50,853 nt of DNA from Anaerorhabdus sp036641015 (GTDB lineage: Bacteria; Bacillota_I; Bacilli_A; Erysipelotrichales; Erysipelotrichaceae). Both the position numbers and the translations under genes were made by a program. How positions within the stretch are numbered: position 1 is the first letter of the stretch; each line of letters begins with the position of its first letter. The notes beneath the pieces are model-generated. The model saw nothing but the letters and a program-made list of their open reading frames with translations, was not told where the DNA came from and searched no databases. Where the stretch lies: positions 1-50,853 of the forward strand of contig NZ_JAVWFO010000006.1 in NCBI RefSeq assembly GCF_036641015.1. The letters are read 5' to 3'. Positions 36,446 to 45,584 of the stretch are shown piece by piece.

Positions 36446-36862
36446 TTATTTACTATCAAGATATCCTTGCAAAATTTGTACAGCGGCCATTTGATCAATG
36501 ACTTGTTTGCGTTTCTTTCTTGACACATCTGCAGCGATTAATATTTTTTGAGCTGCAACTGTTGTTAAGCGTTCATCTATTAGGATAACAGAACAAGAAC
36601 ATCTTTCTTCTAACATATTTTTGAAATCGATAGAAATATTTCCACGAATTCCAACATCACCATTCATATGTTTAGGTAAACCAAGTACTATTTCATCAAC
36701 TTGAAATTCTTTGACTTCCGCTAATACTTGCTCACAAGCATTTTCATAATCACCATCATTGAAACGAATTGTTTTTACAGCTCTTGCGATAATGCCTAGA
36801 GGATCACTCACTGCAACTCCACATGTACGGCTTCCTAAGTCTAGGCCTAATACTCGTTTCAT
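36446..36862 (-). CDS. ruvX: Holliday junction resolvase-like RuvX (YqgF)
   Basis: This 138-aa RNase H-fold protein has LGLDLGSRTCGVAVSD (catalytic Asp), EIVLGLPKHMNGDVG and LIDERLTTVAAQ with the second acidic pair, and DQMAAVQILQGYLD at the end. The family processes rRNA precursors and has been proposed to act on Holliday junctions. It lies three bases after ireB in the conserved alaS-ireB-ruvX-DUF1292 order. Confidence 0.94.
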   Translation of the reverse strand: MKRVLGLDLGSRTCGVAVSDPLGIIARAVKTIRFNDGDYENACEQVLAEVKEFQVDEIVLGLPKHMNGDVGIRGNISIDFKNMLEERCSCSVILIDERLTTVAAQKILIAADVSRKKRKQVIDQMAAVQILQGYLDSK

Positions 36863-36865
36863 ATA

Positions 36866-37129
36866 TTACTTATTTTCCTCTAAGTAATAGCGAACTAGTT
36901 CCTCAATTAGTTCATGTCTTTCAACAGATTGAATAATACTTCTCGCATTTCTATGGCTAGAAATGTAAGCGGGGTCATTAGAGATTAAATATCCTGCTAA
37001 TTGGTTAACAGAATTATATCCTCTCTCTTCTAGTGCTTCTTGTGTTAGACGAAGAACTTGTTTGATGTTGTTACGACGAATTTCATCAGATTTGAAATTC
37101 ATTGTTTCAGTTAAATCTTTATTTGTCAT
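36866..37129 (-). CDS. ireB: IreB family regulatory phosphoprotein (UPF0297)
   Basis: This 87-aa protein matches the IreB/YrzL family: TMNFKSDEIRRNNIKQVL, ALEERGYNSVNQLAGYLISN and DPAYISSHRNARSIIQ. In Enterococcus IreB is phosphorylated on N-terminal Thr by the PASTA kinase IreK and affects cephalosporin tolerance. Here Thr7 and Thr9 lie at the corresponding place. AAAGGGGGT precedes the ATG, 54 bases after alaS. Confidence 0.93.
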   Translation of the reverse strand: MTNKDLTETMNFKSDEIRRNNIKQVLRLTQEALEERGYNSVNQLAGYLISNDPAYISSHRNARSIIQSVERHELIEELVRYYLEENK

Positions 37130-37183
37130 AGGTCTTACCCCCTTTATGATATTTTAGCTTAAAATGCTTTAAATTAAAAGACT

Positions 37184-39808
37184 TTAAGCAAGTTTTGATT
37201 CGATTGTGTTAAAGATTTCATCAAGTTTTGATACATCTTTTCCACCAGATTGAGCAAGGTCAGGTCTTCCCCCACCATTTCCATTACTCATTGAAGCTGC
37301 AAGTTTTGCAATATCTCCTGCTTTTAATCCAGCATCAATTGCAGCTTTACTTGAAGCCACCACAAATGTAATTTTATCTTCACTAACATTTGATATGAAT
37401 ACAAATGCATTATCGCACTTATTTCTTAAAACTTCAGCATATGTTTTTAATGAATTAGTATCAGCATTTTCTTTACGAAGCAATAGTACATTTAATCCGT
37501 TGATTTGCTTTGCTTGTTTAATAGTTTCATCAGCTTCAAGCATCATCATTTTTTCATTTTGTTTTTGTAATTCTTTTTTCAATTGTGCATTTTCATCTAA
37601 CATTAATGATACTTTTTCTTCAAGTAAACTAATTGAGTTAAGTTTCATATTACTAGCTATCACTTTCATCATGTTTTCTTTAGCAATTAAATCATGATAA
37701 GCAGCCATTTTTGTCTTTGATGTAATACGACGAATACCAGAACCTATACTTTCTTCAGTGTCAATTTTAAAAACACCTATTTCTTGTGTATTACTTACGT
37801 GAGTACCACCACAAAACTCTTTAGATACCTCACCCATAGAAACAACACGTACTGTGTCACCATATTTTTCATCAAATAAGGCAATAGCTCCTGATTGTTT
37901 AGCTTCATCAATTGTTAGAACTTCAGTAATTACTTGATTATCATGCATAATCATATTATTAACTTCTTCTTCAATTTGAGAAAGTTGTTCATCACTAAGT
38001 TTTTCAAAATGTGTAAAGTCAAAACGTGCATAGTCTTCACATACATATGAACCAGCTTGAGCAATATGCGTTCCAACTACTTTACGTAAAGCACTTTGTA
38101 GTAGATGTAATGATGAATGATTAGCCTTAATATTTAAACGGCGTTCTATATCAATAACACCATCAATCACATCACCTTCATGTAAAGTTCCTTTAATATC
38201 AACTAAATGATGTAAATGTTGTTTATGAGGTGCTTTTTTAACATCAGTTACAAAACCACTGAAACTATCATTTGCAAATGTACCAGTATCAGCAATTTGT
38301 CCTCCGCTTTCAGCATAGAAACATGTTGTATCGACAATGATATCACCCTCACCATTTATTTCATTAACTCTTACACCGTCTTTGAAGCATGCGATTACTT
38401 TGCTATGACAAGTTGTATCGGTATATCCAATAAATGTTGATTCTTCTTCAAAATTCATTAAATCAATTGATTGGCTAGACATTGATTGTTCATCATCTCG
38501 CGCGTTACGAGCTCTTTCTTTTTGAAGTTGCATTTGCTTATTAAATCCTTCAATATCAACTGTATAACCTTTATCTTCTGCTATTTCTTTAGTTAATTCT
38601 TTAGGAAAACCATATGTATCATATAACTTGAACATCACTTCTCCATCAAGAACTTTAGAATTAGTAGTAGCATCTAAAGCTTCCATTAATAGTTTTTCAC
38701 CGTTAGTTAATGTAGAATGAAATGTTTCTTCTTCAGTTTTAACTAATTTTGAAACTAGATCAATTTTTTCTTGTAAATACGGATAGAAATCCTTCATCAT
38801 TTCAGCAACTACTGGAACAAGTTTATACATAAATGCACCTTGAATTCCAATTTTAATACCAAAACGAACGGCACGACGCAATACTCGACGTAATACATAT
38901 CCTCTACCTTCATTTGAGAATACTGCACCATCACTAATAGCGAATGTTACAGTACGAATATGGTCAGCAATTACGCGATATGCCATCTTGTATTCACCTT
39001 CATAAGGAACTTTTGCCATTTTTTCAGTTGCACGAATAACTGGAAGAAATAAGTCAGTATCAAAGTTTGTTTCACCTTCTTGAATTAAAGCGACTAAACG
39101 TTCCAATCCCATACCAGTATCAATATTTTTTTGAGGTAACTCTTTATAGTCTTTACGATCTACCCCTTCTTTAGCGTCATATTGAGAGAATACAACATTC
39201 CAAACTTCAATATAGCGATCATTTTCCATCTCTTCAAAAAATAATTTTTCACCAAGTCCTTCTGGATCATATTTAGAACCACGGTCATAAAATATTTCAC
39301 TATCTGGTCCACTAGGACCCTCACCGATTTCCCAAAAATTATCGGCAGTTCTCAAGATATGACTTGGATCTACTTTACAAATATTTACCCAAGTATTATA
39401 TGCAACCTCATCATCTGGATAAACAGTCACATACATTTTTTCTTTATCAAAGCCAATCCATTCTGGTGAAGTTAAAAATTCCCATGCAAATTGGATAGCT
39501 TCTTCTTTGAAGTAATCACCAATAGAAAAGTTACCTAACATTTCAAAAAATGTATGGTGACGTGCAGTTTTACCAACATTTTCAATGTCATTTGTACGAA
39601 TACTTTTTTGTGCATTAGTAATACGGTTACATTTTGGTTTTTCGCTTCCATCAAAATATTTTTTCAATGCAGCAACTCCTGCATTAATCCATAATAAAGT
39701 AGGATCGTTATGTGGTACTAAACTTGCTCCTGGTTCAATTACATGACCTTTACTTGCGAAATAATCTAAGAACATTTGTCTTACTTGATTCCCTGTTAAC
39801 TGTTTCAT
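37184..39808 (-). CDS. alaS: Alanyl-tRNA synthetase
   Basis: This 874-aa class II synthetase has the full family length. The N-terminal catalytic core includes FASKGHVIEPGASLVP and RHHTFFEMLGNFSIGDYF. The editing domain has HSSLHLLQSALRKVVG and KEFCGGTHV metal ligands, and the C-terminal Ala domain has GGGRPDLAQSGG. It charges tRNA-Ala and removes mischarged Ser/Gly. GGAGG precedes the ATG. A T-box leader with an Ala (GCU) specifier lies upstream, and six genes to greA follow in the same direction. Confidence 0.98.
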   Translation of the reverse strand: MKQLTGNQVRQMFLDYFASKGHVIEPGASLVPHNDPTLLWINAGVAALKKYFDGSEKPKCNRITNAQKSIRTNDIENVGKTARHHTFFEMLGNFSIGDYFKEEAIQFAWEFLTSPEWIGFDKEKMYVTVYPDDEVAYNTWVNICKVDPSHILRTADNFWEIGEGPSGPDSEIFYDRGSKYDPEGLGEKLFFEEMENDRYIEVWNVVFSQYDAKEGVDRKDYKELPQKNIDTGMGLERLVALIQEGETNFDTDLFLPVIRATEKMAKVPYEGEYKMAYRVIADHIRTVTFAISDGAVFSNEGRGYVLRRVLRRAVRFGIKIGIQGAFMYKLVPVVAEMMKDFYPYLQEKIDLVSKLVKTEEETFHSTLTNGEKLLMEALDATTNSKVLDGEVMFKLYDTYGFPKELTKEIAEDKGYTVDIEGFNKQMQLQKERARNARDDEQSMSSQSIDLMNFEEESTFIGYTDTTCHSKVIACFKDGVRVNEINGEGDIIVDTTCFYAESGGQIADTGTFANDSFSGFVTDVKKAPHKQHLHHLVDIKGTLHEGDVIDGVIDIERRLNIKANHSSLHLLQSALRKVVGTHIAQAGSYVCEDYARFDFTHFEKLSDEQLSQIEEEVNNMIMHDNQVITEVLTIDEAKQSGAIALFDEKYGDTVRVVSMGEVSKEFCGGTHVSNTQEIGVFKIDTEESIGSGIRRITSKTKMAAYHDLIAKENMMKVIASNMKLNSISLLEEKVSLMLDENAQLKKELQKQNEKMMMLEADETIKQAKQINGLNVLLLRKENADTNSLKTYAEVLRNKCDNAFVFISNVSEDKITFVVASSKAAIDAGLKAGDIAKLAASMSNGNGGGRPDLAQSGGKDVSKLDEIFNTIESKLA

Positions 39809-39821
39809 ATAGTTTTCCTCC

Positions 39822-40044
39822 TAATAAATAAAAAACGTTCCTGTAAAAAACAACAGGAACGAATAATTTCGCGGTACCATCCTGATTCATACCATTGGTA
39901 TGCACCTTGATTATCATTAACGCAGATTCACGTTGGTTATTAACCACTCTCCAAAGTAGCTTCAATTAAGTTCAATGAAGATTTACACCTAACATCTTCT
40001 CTCTTTAAAATTCCTTAATTTACTTATCTTTTTCTTCGATTTCT
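39822..40044 (-). promoter_or_regulatory. T-box riboswitch (tRNA-Ala) controlling alaS
   Basis: On minus the leader has the AGAGAG start of Stem I, the GGTGTAAATC loop element, and a specifier region GAAGCTACTT in which GCT (39960-39958) is an Ala codon. AGGATGGTACCGCG (39883-39870) is the T-box sequence that pairs with uncharged tRNA in the antiterminator. A strong terminator follows directly. Uncharged tRNA-Ala should permit read-through into alaS and the operon behind it. The transcript start follows from the promoter at 40051-40078. Confidence 0.93.
39828..39861 (-). terminator. T-box terminator upstream of alaS
   Basis: CGTTCCTGT and ACAGGAACG form a nine-pair stem (39861-39853 with 39844-39836) with an eight-base T-rich loop, followed on minus by six T. 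This is the regulated attenuator of the alaS T-box. Confidence 0.92.
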
Positions 40045-40050
40045 TATATT

Positions 40051-40078
40051 ATTCTAGCATATTTTAAGTCATTTGCAA
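40051..40078 (-). promoter_or_regulatory. Promoter of the alaS T-box transcript
   Basis: On minus, TTGCAA (40078-40073) and TAGAAT (40056-40051) are 16 bases apart; TGC before the -10 makes an extended element. The start would be at about 40044, right at the beginning of Stem I. Confidence 0.58.
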
Positions 40079-40103
40079 GCGTAATAGAAATCGATAGTAT
40101 ATG

Positions 40104-41027
40104 CTATTTGCTGTTAGTTATGATTTCTACAATTTCATTAAGTAGTTTATGAAATTCTTTTGGCTTATCTATGTCAGATGAATGAGTAGCGTCTTCAATA
40201 ATATAGATTCCTTTTTGTGGTGCTGTAATTGTTTCAAAGTATTCCTGAACCAATACTGTAGGCACTTGCCAATCTAATCTTCCACATAAATAGAAAACTG
40301 GGCATTTATAGTTTGTAACTGAAGCAGCATCGTAAGTGTTCAACTCATCTATTAAATTTTTATTTGGTTTATATGCAGTAAAAAGTATATATAGATCTGA
40401 CCATTTAAAATAAGGAGATTTAATATATTTTTGTATAAATGATCCCATAGAATTCATAAATCCATATTTACTTTCAAGACCTCTAAGTTCTCCCATGCGT
40501 GATACATCAAAATGATTATGTGAAAATGCACTGCGCAGTTTTTCGTATTTCTTAATGTCTGATTCTTTTATCATCGTTCCCAGTCTATCATAAGCACGTT
40601 TTTCACCACGATAAATATTGATTACTTGTCCCATCCCTACATAACCAATAACTTTCTCTGGATGCTTTTGAATATACAAAGTTCCTAAAATACTTCCCCA
40701 AGAATGTCCTAGAAGGATTATCTTTTTAGTATGATAACGTTCACTAATAAAATCGACAATTTTATCTAAATCATCAAGAAGCTGTTCAGTAGTTATTTCA
40801 TCAGGCGTAGACTTATTTTTTAATTGTGTTCGCCCAGCACCTCTTTGATCATAATATACAAAGTTTGAATAATTAAAATATTCTTCTTGTAAATAAGCAA
40901 AATCACTTGTGCTTTGTCCAGGACCTCCGTGTATATGTAAGATAACGATGTCACTTTCTAAAGGAAAGTGTAAAAAATAATGATTGCAGTCATTAATTAA
41001 TGCGTATTCACCAAGTCCTTTATACAT
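40104..41027 (-). CDS. Alpha/beta hydrolase (proline iminopeptidase-like)
   Basis: This 307-aa protein has the oxyanion motif LHIHGGPGQST near residue 30, the nucleophile elbow GHSWGS near 108, the Asp in LCGRLDWQVP and the His in DATHSSD. This is a complete catalytic triad. HGGPG and GHSWGS together favour the prolyl aminopeptidase group over lipases, but the substrate is unproven. It starts one base after the recD2 stop, with AGGAG inside recD2, so it closes the mnmA-CPBP-recD2 operon. No clear terminator follows. Confidence 0.86.
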   Translation of the reverse strand: MYKGLGEYALINDCNHYFLHFPLESDIVILHIHGGPGQSTSDFAYLQEEYFNYSNFVYYDQRGAGRTQLKNKSTPDEITTEQLLDDLDKIVDFISERYHTKKIILLGHSWGSILGTLYIQKHPEKVIGYVGMGQVINIYRGEKRAYDRLGTMIKESDIKKYEKLRSAFSHNHFDVSRMGELRGLESKYGFMNSMGSFIQKYIKSPYFKWSDLYILFTAYKPNKNLIDELNTYDAASVTNYKCPVFYLCGRLDWQVPTVLVQEYFETITAPQKGIYIIEDATHSSDIDKPKEFHKLLNEIVEIITNSK

Positions 41028-41028
41028 A

Positions 41029-43194
41029 CTATATTTCTCCTTTTAATCGTGGAATGAGAGTAGTATTTCTTCGTTTTTCAATTGTATGACAAGCCTCCAA
41101 CGCAATAGTTTCATTTCCTAGTAAAACAAGTGATTTCTTTGCACGAGTAACTGCTGTATAAACTAAACTCTTTTTTAACATATGGCGATGTTGAGCAATC
41201 AGTGGCAAGATGACAATCGGATATTCGCTACCCTGGCTTTTATGAACCGAAATACAATAAGCGTGTGTTATGCGATCAAATGTTTCAGGTGTATATTCAA
41301 CAAATATACCTTCAAAATCTATTAAAAACCGAACGGTATTATTAGGATCTTCTGCTGGATAAGTAATTTCTACAAGTGTTCCAATATCACCATTATACAC
41401 ATCATCATCGGGTTGATTCTTAAGTTGTAATATCTTATCGTTTTCTCTAAATGTGCGATATCCAACCTTCCATTCTCTTCGTGAAGCAGACGTAGGGTTG
41501 AAACAAGTTTGTAATGCATTATTTAAACGATCAATTCCCGCAACACCTGAATACATACAAGCAAGAACTTGAATATCTTTTAATTCATATCCTTTATCTA
41601 GTGCTTGCTTAACAATATTAACAATTAAATCTTTGACATCATATTGCTCAGCATTAAAAAATGCAACATCGTTTTTTAACTCAGATAAATTTAATTGTCC
41701 ATTTCGTATTTGTGAAGCAAGTTCAATCACATCTGAACCATCCTGCTGTCTAAATATATGTTTCAATCCTACTACTGGAAACAAATTTGAATCAATTAAG
41801 TCTTTTAATAAGCATCCTGGAGAAACACTAGGTAATTGATTTTCATCACCGATAATACATATTTTTTTAACATGAACTGATGCCTGAGTTAAGTTATAAA
41901 ATAACCAATTATCTACCATAGAAAACTCATCTACAATAAGTAAATCAATAAACAAAGGTTCATTCTTATTCTTTCCAAAAGTGTTTGATTCTAGATCCCA
42001 AGCTAATAAGCTGTGTATAGTATAGGCTTGTACCTCTGTTAATTCAGCTAAACGCTTAGCTGCTCTTCCAGTAGGAGCACAACAAGCAATATTAGCTAAT
42101 GGATACATATTCCTAAAGATAGAAACCATTCCACGAACAACCGTTGTTTTTCCTGTACCAGGTCCTCCAGTGAGTATCATAAAATCTTTTGATATAAATG
42201 TATGAATCGCTTCCATTTGCATTGGATCATATTCAATATTTAATTTTTCTTGTATTTCTCTTAAAGAATCATTTAATTTTTCTTCGTTATAAGGATCAAG
42301 TGTTTCATAAGGAAACAAATTCAAAAAATGAGCTATTCCTGTTTCAGCATCATATTGGCTGATTGGATACACCCTATTTTCCTCTTGTAGTAATCGCCTT
42401 TTTTTTATTAACAAATTAAAATAATCTTCGAAATTAATTTCTAATTTACCACATGCTTTGTCAAATTCTTGTTTTAACTTATCTACTAAAACAAAACTAT
42501 CACCAGTCCTCATGCAACAATCCATTGTTAATGTCGCAAGATATGCTTCAACACGATATGGATGATCCAATTCATAGCCCATGGACAAAGCAATTTTATC
42601 AGCCGTTTTAAAGCCGAAACCATCACATTCCTCTATTACACGATAAGGATTTTCAGATATTTTTTTTATTGCTTCAGTACCATAGACCCTATTTAATCGA
42701 ATAATATTTCTAATTCCTAGTCCGTGCATTGTAAAAAATTGTAAAGTTTCTTCAAATTCATCTTTATCTGAAGATAAACCATTGATAATACTTTCCTTCT
42801 TCTTATCCGACATCTTAGGCACCAAATCTAAACAAGAGGGATCTTCCTTAATTTGATCTATGCAAGTAACGCCTAATGTCTCAATAATTTTTTCCGCAAA
42901 TTTTCTACCAATACCTTCAAACAAAGGACTCGATAAATAACGAATAATGGAATCATTATCAGTAGGAATTACTTTACTATAACCTTTTACGCTAAATTGC
43001 ATGCCATATTTTTGATGTTCTATATAATCACCTTCAAGTTCATATAAAACATCATTATCTTCAAGTACTGGTAAATATCCTGTAACGATTATATTTTTCT
43101 CATCGAGTGAGTGAAGCTCAAAACGAGCCACTGTAAAATATGACTCATCGCTTCTAAAGATAGTGTGTGTAAACTTACCAGTAATTTTTTCCAT
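41029..43194 (-). CDS. recD2: ATP-dependent RecD-like DNA helicase (RecD2)
   Basis: This 721-aa protein has an N-terminal OB/HhH region (~1-190, with EGIGRKFAEKIIE), then SF1B helicase motifs: ILTGGPGTGKTT (about 342-350), VDEFSMVD, GDENQLPSVSPG, and the C-terminal ITHAYCISVHKSQGSEY with YTAVTRAKKSL. RecD2 is a 5'-3' helicase found in bacteria without RecBCD and helps fork repair. AGGAT precedes the ATG. It lies between a CPBP gene and a hydrolase, in the mnmA operon. Confidence 0.95.
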   Translation of the reverse strand: MEKITGKFTHTIFRSDESYFTVARFELHSLDEKNIIVTGYLPVLEDNDVLYELEGDYIEHQKYGMQFSVKGYSKVIPTDNDSIIRYLSSPLFEGIGRKFAEKIIETLGVTCIDQIKEDPSCLDLVPKMSDKKKESIINGLSSDKDEFEETLQFFTMHGLGIRNIIRLNRVYGTEAIKKISENPYRVIEECDGFGFKTADKIALSMGYELDHPYRVEAYLATLTMDCCMRTGDSFVLVDKLKQEFDKACGKLEINFEDYFNLLIKKRRLLQEENRVYPISQYDAETGIAHFLNLFPYETLDPYNEEKLNDSLREIQEKLNIEYDPMQMEAIHTFISKDFMILTGGPGTGKTTVVRGMVSIFRNMYPLANIACCAPTGRAAKRLAELTEVQAYTIHSLLAWDLESNTFGKNKNEPLFIDLLIVDEFSMVDNWLFYNLTQASVHVKKICIIGDENQLPSVSPGCLLKDLIDSNLFPVVGLKHIFRQQDGSDVIELASQIRNGQLNLSELKNDVAFFNAEQYDVKDLIVNIVKQALDKGYELKDIQVLACMYSGVAGIDRLNNALQTCFNPTSASRREWKVGYRTFRENDKILQLKNQPDDDVYNGDIGTLVEITYPAEDPNNTVRFLIDFEGIFVEYTPETFDRITHAYCISVHKSQGSEYPIVILPLIAQHRHMLKKSLVYTAVTRAKKSLVLLGNETIALEACHTIEKRRNTTLIPRLKGEI

Positions 43195-43197
43195 AGT

Positions 43198-43896
43198 TTA
43201 TCCTAACAGTAATAATATTATAATCGCAATAAAATTATTTAAGAAATGGTAAAGCCAAGCACCAGCAAAACTTTTTGTTTCGAAATAATTTTTAGCTATC
43301 ATAATTCCTTGCGCAATATATGTGAGTGAAAATAACAAATCAGCAAAATTTAATGTAAATATTGAAGTAACTACATGCAACCCCCCAAATACAAAAGCAC
43401 TTAGTATTGCTGCCCATATAAAATTAGAATGTTCTTCTATAAATTTATAGATAACTCCTCTAAATACTAACTCCTCAACAATTGGTGCAAATATGACAGT
43501 CACAAAAACAATCAATAATGGAGTAGAAGCCAATTGTGTTTCTATACTAACTTGATTAACTGATGAATACTGATTTGTAAATATCATGATAATCATATTA
43601 ATTACATAGCTTAATGCATAACCTATTAATAAATTTCCAACAGTTATTTTTAATATTTTTACAAAATTGTTATTAATACCTTTAATTAAATCTTTTAATG
43701 CGGGTTTACATAATATACCCATGGATATAAGAAATATAATGTAAAAAGCAAATTGAACTATAAAACTAATATCAAGTCCTAAATATTTATACGCAGTATT
43801 TATTACAAATCCTATAATAATTGGATATATTACTAAATAACCTAAAAAGTAATTCAATAATACGATTACTTTATTTTTATTACTTATTTCGCTCAT
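43198..43896 (-). CDS. CPBP family intramembrane glutamic endopeptidase
   Basis: This 232-aa membrane protein has about seven spans. The motifs are complete: VEELVFRGV (EExxxR), FVFGGLHVVTS (His) and AWLYHFLNN (His-Asn). It is the third CPBP protein in the window and the only one within a housekeeping operon: it overlaps mnmA by four bases and ends three bases before recD2. This linkage suggests a steady role, for example protein maturation, more than bacteriocin immunity, but that is inference. Confidence 0.88.
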   Translation of the reverse strand: MSEISNKNKVIVLLNYFLGYLVIYPIIIGFVINTAYKYLGLDISFIVQFAFYIIFLISMGILCKPALKDLIKGINNNFVKILKITVGNLLIGYALSYVINMIIMIFTNQYSSVNQVSIETQLASTPLLIVFVTVIFAPIVEELVFRGVIYKFIEEHSNFIWAAILSAFVFGGLHVVTSIFTLNFADLLFSLTYIAQGIMIAKNYFETKSFAGAWLYHFLNNFIAIIILLLLG

Positions 43897-45035
43897 AATA
43901 TTCGTTTATTGATGATTTTTTTAAATAAATCTTCATCACCTTGAAATACTTGATCTATGACACCCCCACCAAGAACTAAGCCATCCTTGTAGAATACAGC
44001 TTCTTGGCCAGGTGTTACAGATTTAATCCCATTTGGGTAAATACATTCAACAGTCGTTTCATCAAGTATGTGCAATGTAATTTCATTATCTTTTTGTCTA
44101 TATCTAAATTTTGCTTGGCAATCAAGTAACTCAAAATTGTGATCTGCTAACCAATTGACACCTGTTACTATGCATCTAGTTGATTTTAGCCACTGATTAT
44201 CTTCTCCACTAGCTACATATAATTCATTGTTTTCAACATTTTTACCAACAACAAACCAAGGTCCTCCAGCACCACCGATATTAAGACCTTTACGTTGTCC
44301 TATTGTATAATAAAGGACTCCATCATGCTTACCCAGTTCTTCATTTGTATCAATATTGATAATTAAACCAGATTTAGCAGGAAGGTAATTTTTAAGAAAT
44401 TGTCTAAAATTTCTTTCGCCAATAAAGCATATTCCAGTAGAATCTTTTTTAGATGCAATTGACAAATTTAATTCTTTTGCAATTCTTCTAACTTCAGGCT
44501 TATCAATGTCACCTAAAGGAAATAAAGTGTTGCATAATGCTTCTTTTGCTATTTGACATAAGAAATATGTTTGATCTTTATTATCATCATCAGCTTTGTA
44601 TAAAAATGTATTTGTATCGGTATGTACTACTTTTGCATAATGACCAGTAGCTACCCAATCAAAACCATTCTTCCTTGCAAATTCAATAAAGCTTTGAAAT
44701 TTAATATATTTATTACATAAAATATCAGGATTAGGAGTTCTACCAAGTTTATATTCATTAATAAAAGTCATGAATACATCATCCCAATATTCTTTCACAA
44801 AATCGACTCTTAATAACTCTAATCCAAGTGTTTCAGCAACACTTTTAGCATCCATCCAATCACTTTCTTGTGGACATACATCATTATCTAATGTAGGATT
44901 CCCCAATACGTCATTGTTAGCCAAAGCATCCCAATTACGCATAAAAGCACAAGTAACATCATGTCCTTGTTGTTTTAATAAATAAGCACATACAGCAGAG
45001 TCTACTCCACCTGATAATCCAACTAATATTTTCAC
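43893..45035 (-). CDS. mnmA: tRNA-specific 2-thiouridylase MnmA
   Basis: This 380-aa enzyme has the PP-loop VGLSGGVDSAVCAYLL, the catalytic Cys in NPDILCNKYIKF, the second Cys in STGICFIGERNFRQFL, and TIGQRKGLNIGG. It adds sulfur to U34 of Lys, Glu and Gln tRNAs. The start is a GTG with GAGGTG five bases upstream. An out-of-frame ATG immediately followed by TGA overlaps it (45037-45032). A possible -10 lies at 45060-45055, in the short space after the spx terminator. Confidence 0.96.
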   Translation of the reverse strand: MKILVGLSGGVDSAVCAYLLKQQGHDVTCAFMRNWDALANNDVLGNPTLDNDVCPQESDWMDAKSVAETLGLELLRVDFVKEYWDDVFMTFINEYKLGRTPNPDILCNKYIKFQSFIEFARKNGFDWVATGHYAKVVHTDTNTFLYKADDDNKDQTYFLCQIAKEALCNTLFPLGDIDKPEVRRIAKELNLSIASKKDSTGICFIGERNFRQFLKNYLPAKSGLIINIDTNEELGKHDGVLYYTIGQRKGLNIGGAGGPWFVVGKNVENNELYVASGEDNQWLKSTRCIVTGVNWLADHNFELLDCQAKFRYRQKDNEITLHILDETTVECIYPNGIKSVTPGQEAVFYKDGLVLGGGVIDQVFQGDEDLFKKIINKRIL

Positions 45036-45054
45036 ATTAACACCTCAATTCATT

Positions 45055-45060
45055 ATTATA
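45055..45060 (-). promoter_or_regulatory. Possible -10 element of the mnmA operon
   Basis: On minus a perfect TATAAT lies 20 bases before the mnmA GTG, and directly after the spx terminator. The -35 would lie inside the terminator hairpin and shows no good match. Confidence 0.38.
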
Positions 45061-45064
45061 ATAC

Positions 45065-45094
45065 AAAAATAGAGCTATTTATATAGCTCTATTT
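45065..45094 (-). terminator. Intrinsic terminator overlapping the spx stop codon
   Basis: On minus, a 12-pair stem (45094-45083 with 45078-45067; core TAGAGCTA/TAGCTCTA) has a four-base loop and is followed by a run of T. The TAG stop of spx (45091-45089) is part of the 5' arm. Confidence 0.82.
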
Positions 45095-45523
45095 CTCTGT
45101 TTCTCGCACTTTACCGCAACCATCAAAGTTAGGGCAAGCTGTGTTACAAGAGAATACCGCAAGTTTTCTAAGTTCTGCTGGAATAAACGCATCAATCTCT
45201 TCTTCGTCATATCCTACTTGGAAAACTGATTCATTTAGAATAATTGGACGTTTAAGGACTGAGGGATTTTTTTGAATAAATTTAACTAATTCATTTAGTG
45301 ATAATTGATCCAAATCAATCTTTTCTTCTTGCATAATTTTAGAACGTTTCGAAATTATGTCTTCTGTTCCGTTCTCGCTTCTTTGAAGCAAATGTTTAAT
45401 TTCTACCTCATTAAGCAAGGTTGTAAAAATATTTTTCTCAACGAAGGGTAAGTTTCTCTCTTTTAACCAATTCTTAACTTTCCTACAAGATGCACAGCCA
45501 GGAGAAGTATATACAACGATCAT
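45089..45523 (-). CDS. spx: Spx/ArsC family transcriptional regulator with extra C-terminal cysteines
   Basis: This 144-aa protein matches Spx: YTSPGCASCRKVKNWL with the redox switch Cys10-Ala-Ser-Cys13, Gly52 (NGTEDIISKRSK) at the RNA polymerase contact, and KRPIILNESVFQVGYDEEEIDAFIP including Arg92. Spx binds the alpha C-terminal domain and redirects transcription in disulfide stress. Bacillus Spx ends about where LRKL is here. This protein continues with a tail carrying Cys126, Cys130 and Cys136, which is unusual. GGAGG precedes the ATG. The gene is monocistronic with its own terminator. Confidence 0.9.
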   Translation of the reverse strand: MIVVYTSPGCASCRKVKNWLKERNLPFVEKNIFTTLLNEVEIKHLLQRSENGTEDIISKRSKIMQEEKIDLDQLSLNELVKFIQKNPSVLKRPIILNESVFQVGYDEEEIDAFIPAELRKLAVFSCNTACPNFDGCGKVRETEK

Positions 45524-45547
45524 AGATGATTACCTCCATCTAGTTTT

Positions 45548-45553
45548 ATTATA
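45548..45553 (-). promoter_or_regulatory. Possible -10 element of spx
   Basis: On minus a perfect TATAAT lies 24 bases before the spx ATG. No clear -35 is visible, which could mean activator dependence or an error in the call. The plus-strand permease promoter begins 32 bases to the right. Confidence 0.38.
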
Positions 45554-45584
45554 CAATAAAGTTTCTTCTAGGTATAGAAATATG

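Noticed and set aside
37157..37189. Inverted repeat GCTTAAA/TTTAAGC at the alaS stop as a terminator
   Set aside because: The inner part pairs poorly and no T-run follows on minus; it is kept only as a possible weak element in the alaS operon finding.
39750..39965. 71-codon minus-strand frame upstream of alaS
   Set aside because: It covers the T-box leader, including the T-box sequence and terminator, which explain the conservation pattern; no protein is expected.
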